Shown: positions 15,179 to 22,545 of the stretch, piece by piece
How the letters are laid out: every line of letters begins with the position of its first letter
Position numbering within the stretch: the stretch's first letter is position 1
Source of the DNA: an uncultured Clostridia bacterium
Lineage (GTDB): Bacteria > Bacillota > Clostridia > Christensenellales > Aristaeellaceae
Length of the DNA: 37,203 nucleotides
Assembly: GCA_946413245.1 (NCBI GenBank)
Contig: CAMKJS010000026.1
Coordinates: 1-37,203 of the forward strand
Reading direction: 5' to 3'
The notes under the pieces: model-generated
Seen by the model: the letters and a program-made list of their open reading frames with translations, nothing else
Databases searched by the model: none
What the model was told of the DNA's origin: nothing
Program-made: the position numbers and the translations under genes

Positions 15179-16221
15179 AGGAGGTTACGCTGAACGACAC
15201 CTTCCTGAAAGAGCTGTCGGAGCTTCACGGGGTCAGCGGCAACGAGGGAGCGGTGCGCAGGTTTATCCGCGAAAAGGTAACGCCGCTGTGCGACGAGGTC
15301 TTCACCGATACCATGGGCAATCTGTACGCCCGCCGGAAAAAAGAGGGGGCGCCGGTCATCGCGCTTACCGCCCATATGGACGAGGTGGGCATGATGATCA
15401 GGAAGATCCGCGACGACGGCGAGCTCGAGTACGCCTGCACCGGGCTCGATCCCAGGGTCATGCCCGGCAGAAGGGTGGCGATCGGGAAGGACGCGGTACC
15501 CGGCGTTATCGGCACCAAGCCCATCCATCTGCAGTCCGACGAGGATTATGAAGCGAGCGTTCCGCATAAGGAGCTGACGATCGATATCGGCGCCAGGGAT
15601 AAGGACGACGCGGAGAAATACGTCAAAATCGGCGATTACGCCTGCTTCACCACCCGATTTGAGGAGCTGGGGGAAGGCCTTTTTACAGGCAAGGCGCTGG
15701 ACGACCGGGTCGGCTGCGCCGTCCTTATGGCCCTGCTGAAGCAGGAATACGACTGCGACCTCTATGCCGCCTTTACCGTGCAGGAGGAGGTCGGGCTGCG
15801 GGGAGCGAACCTCGTCGCGGATCATGTCCGGCCTGACCTGGTGCTGAATTTCGAAGGCACCACGGCAAACGACATGCCCCAGGCGAAGGGCCATGAAACC
15901 GTGACGAGCGTGGGAAAGGGTCCGGCTATCACGTTCATGGACCGGGGTACCATTGTGGACGTCCGGCTGTTCGACGCGCTGCGGGAAACGGCCAGGGTCC
16001 ATGAAATACCTTTTCAGCTGCGGAAGGGTACGAACGGCAGGACGGATATGGGCAGGATCCACACCGATCTCGGCGGATGCCGGGCGGGCGGCATTTCGCT
16101 GCCGTGCCGGTACATCCATTCGGCGCAGAGCGTCGCTTCCTGGGAGGATATGAAAAATATGATTCTGCTTGCGGACGCGTTTCTGCTGGACAAAAAGTAT
16201 TGTGAGGTATTGGGGAAATGA
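15166..16221 (+). CDS. M42-family aminopeptidase, copy 2
   Basis: A 351-residue M42 metallo-aminopeptidase. The motifs are TAHMDEVGMM (His70, Asp72), KALDDRVGCAV, TVQEEVGLRGA (catalytic and ligand Glu) and CRYIHSAQS (His). Where copies 1 and 3 have a D-V-T metal ligand, this one has NFEGTTANDMP, so Glu probably replaces Asp, as in a recognised M42 subgroup. That suggests a different peptide preference among the three. The start is GTG at 15166 with GGAGGGATA upstream, overlapping copy 1 by 13 bases. Confidence 0.92.
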   Translation: MSRLKEVTLNDTFLKELSELHGVSGNEGAVRRFIREKVTPLCDEVFTDTMGNLYARRKKEGAPVIALTAHMDEVGMMIRKIRDDGELEYACTGLDPRVMPGRRVAIGKDAVPGVIGTKPIHLQSDEDYEASVPHKELTIDIGARDKDDAEKYVKIGDYACFTTRFEELGEGLFTGKALDDRVGCAVLMALLKQEYDCDLYAAFTVQEEVGLRGANLVADHVRPDLVLNFEGTTANDMPQAKGHETVTSVGKGPAITFMDRGTIVDVRLFDALRETARVHEIPFQLRKGTNGRTDMGRIHTDLGGCRAGGISLPCRYIHSAQSVASWEDMKNMILLADAFLLDKKYCEVLGK

Positions 16222-17225
16222 TGAACGAATTCAAAGAAACAGTCAGGAAGGTTACGGCCTGCTACGGCCCATCCGGCAGGGAGAAGAAGATCGCGGAGCT
16301 GCTTGCGGAGCTGATTCGCCCGTACGTCGACGAGATAACGGGCGACGCTCTCGGAAACGTGATCGGGCTGAAGCGCGGCACAAGCGGGAAGCGCGTGATG
16401 CTCTCGGCACACATGGATCAGATCGGGATGATCATACTCGATATCGACGAAAAGGGCTTCCTGCGGTTTGCGCCTGTAGGCGGCATCAACCCTGAGATGA
16501 CCGTCGGGCATGAGGTGGTGTTCGAAAACGGCACCCGCGGCGTCATCCACCGGGAGGAGAAGGACGTGAAGCCTCCGGCCAAGCTCACGCAGATGTTCAT
16601 CGACATCGGCTGCGGCAGCCGCGAAGAGGCGGAAAAGCATGTTTCCGTGGGCGATATCTGCGTTTACGCGCCGCATTTTGTCGACATGGGCAGCCGCGTC
16701 GCCTGCTGCGCGCTGGACGACCGTATCTGCTGCGCGATTCTCGCGGAGGTGATGAAAAAGATCGATTCACCTCATGATATTTACTGCGTGTTCACCACGC
16801 AGGAGGAGGTCAGCTTCGGCGGCGCGCTGGCGGCGGCGTATTCCGTCAATCCCGATTTCGGTATCAATCTGGACGTTACCGGCACCGGCGATACTCCGGA
16901 GTGTGATCCCGTGCCCATGAAGCTGGGCGGCGGCCCCACCGTCAAGTATCTGGACGATTATACTGTCGTTACAAAGCCGGTGATCGAGTTCATGCACGCC
17001 GTCGCCGAAAAACACGGCATCCGGGTGCAGAACGAGGTGCTGCCTTACGGCGGCACCGACACGTACGCCGTTCAGCCTATGCGCGGCGGAAAGGCGGCGT
17101 GCTGCGTATCCATCGCCACGCGCTATATCCATTCTCCCATCGAGACTGCCGATCTGAGTGACTGCCTGTCCGCGGTCGACTATGTGCGGGCTATGGCGGA
17201 GGAACAGGAGCTGCCTCTGGCATAA
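16218..17225 (+). CDS. M42-family aminopeptidase, copy 3
   Basis: A 335-residue M42 metallo-aminopeptidase. Motifs: SAHMDQIGM (His65, Asp67), CALDDRICCAI, TQEEVSFGGA, NLDVTGTGDTPE and RYIHSPIETADL. Its ATG overlaps the TGA of copy 2 (ATGA, 16218-16221); a second ATG follows immediately at 16221. The three copies differ too much to be a recent duplication, since their motifs and loop lengths diverge. In M42 enzymes separate paralogues prefer acidic, basic or hydrophobic N-terminal residues, so this trio may together trim mixed peptides. It is the last gene before the promoter of the signalling operon. Confidence 0.92.
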   Translation: MMNEFKETVRKVTACYGPSGREKKIAELLAELIRPYVDEITGDALGNVIGLKRGTSGKRVMLSAHMDQIGMIILDIDEKGFLRFAPVGGINPEMTVGHEVVFENGTRGVIHREEKDVKPPAKLTQMFIDIGCGSREEAEKHVSVGDICVYAPHFVDMGSRVACCALDDRICCAILAEVMKKIDSPHDIYCVFTTQEEVSFGGALAAAYSVNPDFGINLDVTGTGDTPECDPVPMKLGGGPTVKYLDDYTVVTKPVIEFMHAVAEKHGIRVQNEVLPYGGTDTYAVQPMRGGKAACCVSIATRYIHSPIETADLSDCLSAVDYVRAMAEEQELPLA

Positions 17226-17249
17226 AAAGGTTTTTTTCTGTTCGGACGG

Positions 17250-17278
17250 TTGAGCCTGAAATGAAGATATAGTATAAT
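17250..17278 (+). promoter_or_regulatory. Promoter of the PP2C/RsbW-type operon
   Basis: TTGAGC (17250-17255) lies 17 bases from a perfect TATAAT (17273-17278). The start point near 17285 leaves a 65-base leader before the DUF2156 gene. A run of seven T residues (17231-17237) before it may help end the M42 transcript, but I see no good stem there. Confidence 0.65.
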
Positions 17279-17349
17279 AAACCGATAACGGGAAAAGCCC
17301 TGAAAGAGACCGGCGCGCAGACTGGATAATAAGGAGGCACAACTCCCTT

Positions 17350-18279
17350 ATGCTCAGCTTCGAACCCCTCACCATACCGGCCAAGAGCCTGCTTCTGCCG
17401 TATTATTATCAATACGGTGAAGGCTCCTGCCAGCATTCCTTTACATCATCCTTCTGCATGAGCGGAAAGTACGGGGATCAGGTGTGCGTTCAGGACGGTT
17501 TTCTGTATACGCTGCGTTCCGGACTGTGCAGCGAACGGGAACGTGTATATCTTTTTCCGCTGGGCGACCGGGACCGGGAAGACACGGTTCGGCGGGCGGT
17601 GGAAAACGTGCTGGAAGACGCCCGCGCCTACGGCTGCGCCGCGCGCTTCGAAACGGTCACGGAAAGCGCGGCGGAGCTGCTGCGGCGCTTGTTTCCCGGC
17701 CGCTTTCTGATCGAGGAAAAACGGGAGTATGCCGAATACCTGTATACCCACGACAGGCTGGCTCTGCTGCAGGGCCATGCAATGGCGTCCAAGCGCCATG
17801 ATCTCGCAACCTTTGAAAGGCAATATGCCGGACGGTATACCGTGCGCCGGATCGAAACGCAGGAACAGGTGGACGAGATCAGGCCTTTCCAGGCCCGGTG
17901 GATCGCGGAGCGGATGATGCGGGAGGAGGACGTCCAGCTGGAGCGCGAAGACGAAGCGATCCGGACGGGACTTGAGCACTTCTTTGAGCTGAATCTGTCC
18001 GGGATCCTGGTGTACATCGACGGCGGGATTGCCGGCTACGCCTACGGCGCGCCTCTGTCGGACAGCTGCTACGACGTGATGATCGAGAAGGGTGACCGCG
18101 CCGCGCAGGACATCTACAAGATCCTGAACCGGGATCTGGTGCGCCTGTGCTGCGGGGAAACCGCCTGGATCAACCGGGAGGAGGACCTGGGAGTGGAAGG
18201 GCTCCGGAAGGCGAAGCTGTCCTATAAGCCGGATCGGCTGATCCGCAAATTCGCTGTGCGGGAGGCGGTGAAGGAATGA
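17350..18279 (+). CDS. DUF2156-family protein (phosphatidylglycerol lysyltransferase C-domain-like)
   Basis: A 309-residue cytoplasmic protein of the DUF2156 group, a pair of GNAT-like folds related to the catalytic part of MprF-type aminoacyl-tRNA-phosphatidylglycerol transferases. Family marks are the opening MLSFEPLTIPAKSLLLPYYYQY, then SFTSSFCMSGKYGDQVCVQDGFLY, HDLATFERQY and the closing INREEDLGVEGLRKAKLSYKPDRLIRKF. There is no membrane domain, so it is not a complete MprF and the substrate is unknown. AAGGAGG lies 13 bases before the ATG at 17350, a long spacing, but no other in-frame start is available. It heads the signalling operon and overlaps the next gene by 4 bases. Confidence 0.85.
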   Translation: MLSFEPLTIPAKSLLLPYYYQYGEGSCQHSFTSSFCMSGKYGDQVCVQDGFLYTLRSGLCSERERVYLFPLGDRDREDTVRRAVENVLEDARAYGCAARFETVTESAAELLRRLFPGRFLIEEKREYAEYLYTHDRLALLQGHAMASKRHDLATFERQYAGRYTVRRIETQEQVDEIRPFQARWIAERMMREEDVQLEREDEAIRTGLEHFFELNLSGILVYIDGGIAGYAYGAPLSDSCYDVMIEKGDRAAQDIYKILNRDLVRLCCGETAWINREEDLGVEGLRKAKLSYKPDRLIRKFAVREAVKE

Positions 18280-19196
18280 ACAAACTGTCAGCCAACATAT
18301 CGCTGTACATCATTACCTTTTTCGCGGCGGTACAGTACGCCTTCCTGTCCAATGTGCCGGATACGGTTTCCAACTTTGCTTTCCTGGCCGTGACGAACCT
18401 GATCGGCTTTCTGATCACCTTTGCCGTCTTCTTCCGGGAACTGAGCCGGCTGGACAGAAAGCAGGTGACCCAGTCCATCGTGCTGTCCCTGGAGCTGTTT
18501 GCCTTCAACGTGTTCCTGCTGCTGGGCTCGCGCGGCATGAGCGCCACCGTGGTGGCCTGCGTGCTATCATCCTATTTCGCGTTCATCGTGATCCTTTCTT
18601 TCCTGATTTTTCACAAAGTACCGGACAAGAACAAGGTGATCGCCGTTTTCATCGTGCTGCTCGGCGTTTTCTTCATGATGGACGCCAACGTGATGGGGCT
18701 GCTGAATCTGCATATCCTGTATCTTATTGCCGCCGACGCTTTCTTTGCCCTGTATCTGCTTACCGCGGAACAGTACGCCACTACTTCCAATCCTTCGCTG
18801 CTGGCCATGGGGCAGACGCTGTTCAACTTTCTCATTGCCCTGATCTGCTGGATCGTGGAATCGGCGCTGGGCGGGCTGCCTCTGTCCCTGCCGGCTGATC
18901 CGGCCTTCTGGAGCAGCGTGTTCTTCATCAGCTTTTTCATCCGGGGGCTGTACGGCATTGTGCAGATTTACGCCCAGCGGTATGTGAGCCCGCTGAACGT
19001 GTCCCTGATTTTCTCCACGGAAATTATCATGACCATGGCGGTATCTCCACTGCTGGTGATGCTGTTCGGCGTGGAGCCGGAAGAGATTACACCGCTGCGG
19101 GTGCTGGGCGCGCTGGTGATGGTTTGCGGGATTCTGATCGCGGATTCCGGCGTGACTGACGCTGTCAGGAGGAGGCTGAGTCATGGAAAAACATAA
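18276..19196 (+). CDS. EamA-like (drug/metabolite) transporter
   Basis: A 306-residue integral membrane protein with about ten predicted helices in two similar halves, the EamA/DMT layout. Examples are residues 6-26 (LYIITFFAAVQYAFL), 30-52, 64-84, 90-112, 116-134, 140-160 and four more in the second half, ending LRVLGALVMVCGILIADSG, the usual last helix of the family. The substrate is unknown. The ATG overlaps the DUF2156 stop (ATGA), and the 3' end overlaps the next gene by 14 bases, so translation is coupled. A polar-metabolite exporter inside a partner-switching operon is unusual. Confidence 0.82.
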   Translation: MNKLSANISLYIITFFAAVQYAFLSNVPDTVSNFAFLAVTNLIGFLITFAVFFRELSRLDRKQVTQSIVLSLELFAFNVFLLLGSRGMSATVVACVLSSYFAFIVILSFLIFHKVPDKNKVIAVFIVLLGVFFMMDANVMGLLNLHILYLIAADAFFALYLLTAEQYATTSNPSLLAMGQTLFNFLIALICWIVESALGGLPLSLPADPAFWSSVFFISFFIRGLYGIVQIYAQRYVSPLNVSLIFSTEIIMTMAVSPLLVMLFGVEPEEITPLRVLGALVMVCGILIADSGVTDAVRRRLSHGKT

Positions 19197-20097
19197 AAAA
19201 CTTCAGTGGCCCCGCAGCGTACGGTTCCTGCTGCTTGGCTGCGCGGTCTACTTCCTGCTGGATTTCCCAATCCGCTATACGGCGGCGTACAACTTTCCGG
19301 ACTGCGTGGGAATCAAAAGCTTCCTTCCCTTTACCTGCGGCCTGTTTTTCGGGCCTGCCGCCGTGGCGGGAGCCGCGATGAGCACCGTTTTCACCGCCTT
19401 TGTGTGCGGGACGGGGCCTGCGGAGTGTCTGGCGGAAATTCTCTGCGTGCTGCTGGCCGGAATGGGGAGCTGGCTGTGCTGGTTCGGCATCTACCGCAAC
19501 GGGCATGTCCGCCTTGAGCATATCCGGGACGTGGGGATTTATACAGCAATGGTCGTGGGTCTGTCCGTGCTGTGTGGGGGCGTGATCGAGGCGCTGCTTG
19601 GGCGGGACATGATTCTTCCCACCGTAGGAATCCTGGGAAGCACAGGCCTGCTGGTGGGGTTGCCGGTCAATATCCTGCTGGGCGGCATCTTCTGCGTCAC
19701 CCCTGTCCTGCCGCCGTTCAGCAGGGAAGAAGGCGGGATATCCTTCGAACTGACGCAACAGGACGCCAGCCCCGGCGCGGTCAACGAGGCGATCGAAGAA
19801 GAAGCGCTGGGAAAGAAAATGCCCATCAAGCGGGTGTTTGAAATCGAGAACTGCCTGGAGGAGCTGTATATCCGTATCCGGAGAAAGCTGCCGGAGGCCC
19901 GGGTCTGCGGCAGAGTGGAGCTTGGTTCCACCATCTCGATGCGTATCTGGGTGGACGGCGAGAAGTATAATCCCTTTCTCAGGGAAGCAGACGAGGACGA
20001 GATGGACCTGCTCAGCCTGAAGCTGCTGCGGCACCGTGCCCTGCGGGCATCCTGGTCCTATTCAGACGGCCAGAACATGATCCGCGTCGTCGTGTGA
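19183..20097 (+). CDS. Membrane protein with a degenerate RsbW-like ATPase domain
   Basis: A 304-residue protein of two parts. Residues about 14-175 hold five or six membrane helices with GIKSFLPFTCGLFFGPAAVAGAAMSTVF, a layout recalling MASE1 or ECF S-component sensors. Residues about 195-304 are soluble and align by eye with the intact kinase encoded two genes downstream. CLEELYIRI matches its N-box VVEELFINI. IWVDGEKYNPFL matches FIDSGIPYDPL. SYSDGQNMIRVVV matches QYEDGKNILTIRK, at almost the same spacing. The N-box Asn is Arg here, one residue of the G1 box is missing, and the glycine-rich G2 box (GGLGIF) is absent, so ATP binding is unlikely. I infer a membrane-tethered pseudo-kinase. The ATG has GGAGGAGG eight bases upstream. 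Confidence 0.7.
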   Translation: MEKHKKLQWPRSVRFLLLGCAVYFLLDFPIRYTAAYNFPDCVGIKSFLPFTCGLFFGPAAVAGAAMSTVFTAFVCGTGPAECLAEILCVLLAGMGSWLCWFGIYRNGHVRLEHIRDVGIYTAMVVGLSVLCGGVIEALLGRDMILPTVGILGSTGLLVGLPVNILLGGIFCVTPVLPPFSREEGGISFELTQQDASPGAVNEAIEEEALGKKMPIKRVFEIENCLEELYIRIRRKLPEARVCGRVELGSTISMRIWVDGEKYNPFLREADEDEMDLLSLKLLRHRALRASWSYSDGQNMIRVVV

Positions 20098-20107
20098 GGT
20101 ATAAGGA

Positions 20108-22132
20108 ATGAAGAAGGAAAGAAAACCGATCCGCAAGCGGGTGCGGACTATCGTATTTCTGGTCTCTTTCATCGCGCTGACCCTGGTCTGCGTCGTAGGC
20201 GTGTACAACATGCTGGCGATCCGCAACGGCAGCAGCGACGCGCTGCGCAATCAACTGGAAATCAATCTGTCCAATACCATCGCGGATAAAGCGGCCCTGG
20301 CTGACGCCCAATTCGGAAGATTCGCGGAATCCATCAACAGCTTCGCGTCGTACATTCACGATCTCTACGAGAATCCGCAGTATTACGTGGAGCGGGAGGT
20401 GCTGCCGCCGGACGCCGCCAACCAGGGAGTGCTGACCATGCAGCGCTATCTGCGGGACGATTCCGTGCAGATTGCGGACGTCGAACGGGAACTGAAACTG
20501 ATGGGCAACCTGGAGACGTACTGGAACGCCACCATGGCGCAGAACGAAGACATCATTACGACGATCTATATCGGTACGGAAAGCGGGCTGCACGTCGCCT
20601 ACGACCCTTCCTCGGAGCTGGGAGTGGAGGAAGGCAGCGCGGAATCCCATTTCGACTATTCCGGTTCCGAGTGGTACACGAAAGCCCGTGAGCTGGGGCA
20701 GACAGGCTTTACCAATATCTATCAGGATTCCTACGGACGGGGGATGATGATCAGCTGCTTTTCGCCTTTTTTCAACGAAAAAGGGGCATTCAGCGGCTCG
20801 GTCAGCATGGACATCCTGATTTCCGATATTTATCAGCAGATCGTCAGTATGGACCTGGGCAACGAGGGAAACGTTTTCCTGATTGACAACGACGGCTATA
20901 CGGTCGATCCCGGGGACAGCAGCAATCTGGTTCTCGTTTCCGATCTGATCAGCGACGCGCGCGTGAAAACAGCGATGGAAAACCGCCGCAACGGTTTTAC
21001 CCTGTCGAGTGACGGCGTGTATTACGTCTACGCTCCGGTGGAATCCACAAGCTGGATGCTGTGCATCGGCATTCCGGAACGGCAGGTGCTGGAATCGGTT
21101 TATCAGATGGACCAGGGCATCCAGATCGCCCTGATCGTTTTCGCGGCAGTCTTCGTGATCCTGATTATCGCGGTGCTTGTGGTTTCCTACCGGTTCGCCA
21201 GAAGCCTTACGGATCCTCTGATCGCGCTGGAAAAGGACGCCATGACCATCAGCGGCGGGAACCTGGACTACCGTGCCGAGGTCCGCAGCAATGACGAGAT
21301 CGGTGACCTGGCGACCAGCTTTAACCAGATGGCGGCGTCGCTGAACCAGTACGTCAAAGACCTGACCAAGGTCACCGCGGAAAAGGAGCGGATCGGCGCG
21401 GAACTGAACGTGGCCACCCAGATCCAGGCGGATATGCTGCCCCGTATTTTCCCGGCATTCCCGGACCGGAGCGAATTTGACCTTTATGCCGTGATGGACC
21501 CGGCCAAGGAGGTCGGCGGCGATTTCTACGATTACTTTATGGTGGATGACGACCATATCGCCCTGGTAATGGCGGACGTAAGCGGTAAAGGCGTGCCCGC
21601 GGCGCTGTTCATGGTGATTGCCAAGACGCTGATCAAGAGCCGGGCGCAGATGGGCGACAGCCCGGCGGAAATCCTCAACAATGTGAACGAACAGCTCTGC
21701 GAGGGCAACGAAGCCGAGCTGTTCGTGACGGTATGGCTGGCAGTCATCGAGATTTCCACGGGAAAAGGCCTGGCTGCCAACGCGGGGCACGAGCATCCCG
21801 TGATCCGGCGCGCCGGAGGCAAATATGAGCTCGTACAGTACCGTCATTCTCCCGCTGTCGCCGCCATACAGGGCGTTCATTTCCGGGAGCATTCCTTCGA
21901 GCTGCATCCCGGGGACAGCCTGTTTGTGTATACCGACGGGGTGCCGGAGGCTACCAACGCGGACAACCGGATGTTCGGCACGGAGCGGATGCTGGACGTG
22001 ATGAACCGTGATCCGCTCGCCGCACCGCGTCCGCTGCTGCAGACAGTCTGGAAGGAAATCGATATTTTTGTGGGAGACGCCCCGCAGTTTGACGATATCA
22101 CCATGCTCAACTTTCAGTATCGGGGGATATGA
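20108..22132 (+). CDS. Cache-HAMP-PP2C (SpoIIE/RsbU-type) serine phosphatase
   Basis: A 674-residue membrane sensor phosphatase. Order: helix 1 (about 13-36), extracellular double-Cache-type sensor (about 37-335; SGSEWYTKARELGQTGFTNIYQDSYG, then FLIDNDGYTVDPG), helix 2 (about 338-362), HAMP (363-415), a short coiled linker, and a SpoIIE-type PP2C domain (about 430-674). Metal-binding Asp residues are Asp472 and Asp475 (GGDFYDY), Asp490 (MADVSGKG), Asp610 (YTDGV) and Asp662/663 (FDDITML), so it should be active. Such enzymes dephosphorylate STAS-type anti-anti-sigma proteins to release a sigma factor or other partner. The extracellular domain implies control by a small ligand outside the cell. 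GAGG lies 8 bases before the ATG; the next gene begins two bases after its stop. Confidence 0.93.
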   Translation: MKKERKPIRKRVRTIVFLVSFIALTLVCVVGVYNMLAIRNGSSDALRNQLEINLSNTIADKAALADAQFGRFAESINSFASYIHDLYENPQYYVEREVLPPDAANQGVLTMQRYLRDDSVQIADVERELKLMGNLETYWNATMAQNEDIITTIYIGTESGLHVAYDPSSELGVEEGSAESHFDYSGSEWYTKARELGQTGFTNIYQDSYGRGMMISCFSPFFNEKGAFSGSVSMDILISDIYQQIVSMDLGNEGNVFLIDNDGYTVDPGDSSNLVLVSDLISDARVKTAMENRRNGFTLSSDGVYYVYAPVESTSWMLCIGIPERQVLESVYQMDQGIQIALIVFAAVFVILIIAVLVVSYRFARSLTDPLIALEKDAMTISGGNLDYRAEVRSNDEIGDLATSFNQMAASLNQYVKDLTKVTAEKERIGAELNVATQIQADMLPRIFPAFPDRSEFDLYAVMDPAKEVGGDFYDYFMVDDDHIALVMADVSGKGVPAALFMVIAKTLIKSRAQMGDSPAEILNNVNEQLCEGNEAELFVTVWLAVIEISTGKGLAANAGHEHPVIRRAGGKYELVQYRHSPAVAAIQGVHFREHSFELHPGDSLFVYTDGVPEATNADNRMFGTERMLDVMNRDPLAAPRPLLQTVWKEIDIFVGDAPQFDDITMLNFQYRGI

Positions 22133-22134
22133 CA

Positions 22135-22545
22135 ATGCGTGAAATCACACTTGAGGCCAAGGCGGAAAACCTGAAGAAGGTGCTCTCCTTCGTGGACGAA
22201 TACCTGGAGGAACTGAATTGTCCCCTGAGAAGCCAGATGCGGCTGGATGTGGTGGTGGAGGAATTATTCATCAACATCGCCAGCTATGCCTATGCCCCCG
22301 GCACGGGAGACGCCACCATCCGGATCGAGGCGGAGCAGGATTCCCGGATTGTCCGGATCACTTTCATCGACAGCGGTATTCCCTATGACCCGCTGAAAAA
22401 GCCTGACCCGGACGTCACGCTCTCCGCCGAGGACAGGAAAATCGGCGGTCTGGGGATTTTTATGGCTAAGAAAATTATGGATGAGATGCTTTATCAGTAT
22501 GAGGACGGAAAGAACATCCTGACGATCAGGAAGAAACTGAACTGA
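22135..22545 (+). CDS. RsbW-like anti-sigma/serine kinase (HATPase_c_2)
   Basis: A 136-residue stand-alone GHKL ATPase of the RsbW/SpoIIAB type, expected to phosphorylate a STAS protein and to bind a sigma factor or other target. It has an intact N-box (VVEELFINIASYAY, with Glu43 and Asn47), G1 box (IDSGIPYDP, with Asp79 and Gly81) and G2 box (RKIGGLGIFMAKKI). I start at the ATG at 22135, eight bases after GGGGG; the ATG at 22129 is only two bases from it. No STAS protein or sigma factor is encoded beside it, so the partners must be elsewhere. Its end overlaps the convergent GH63-like gene by 20 bases. Confidence 0.9.
   Translation: MREITLEAKAENLKKVLSFVDEYLEELNCPLRSQMRLDVVVEELFINIASYAYAPGTGDATIRIEAEQDSRIVRITFIDSGIPYDPLKKPDPDVTLSAEDRKIGGLGIFMAKKIMDEMLYQYEDGKNILTIRKKLN

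Noticed and set aside
19183..20097. MATE-type or ECF transporter identity for the membrane protein
   Set aside because: Only five or six helices and a C-terminal kinase-like domain; no ECF ATPase or T-component genes nearby.
20012..22135. 707-codon minus-strand open frame opposite the PP2C gene
   Set aside because: Same reason: shadow of the well-supported Cache-HAMP-PP2C gene, no domain recognisable and no start signals.
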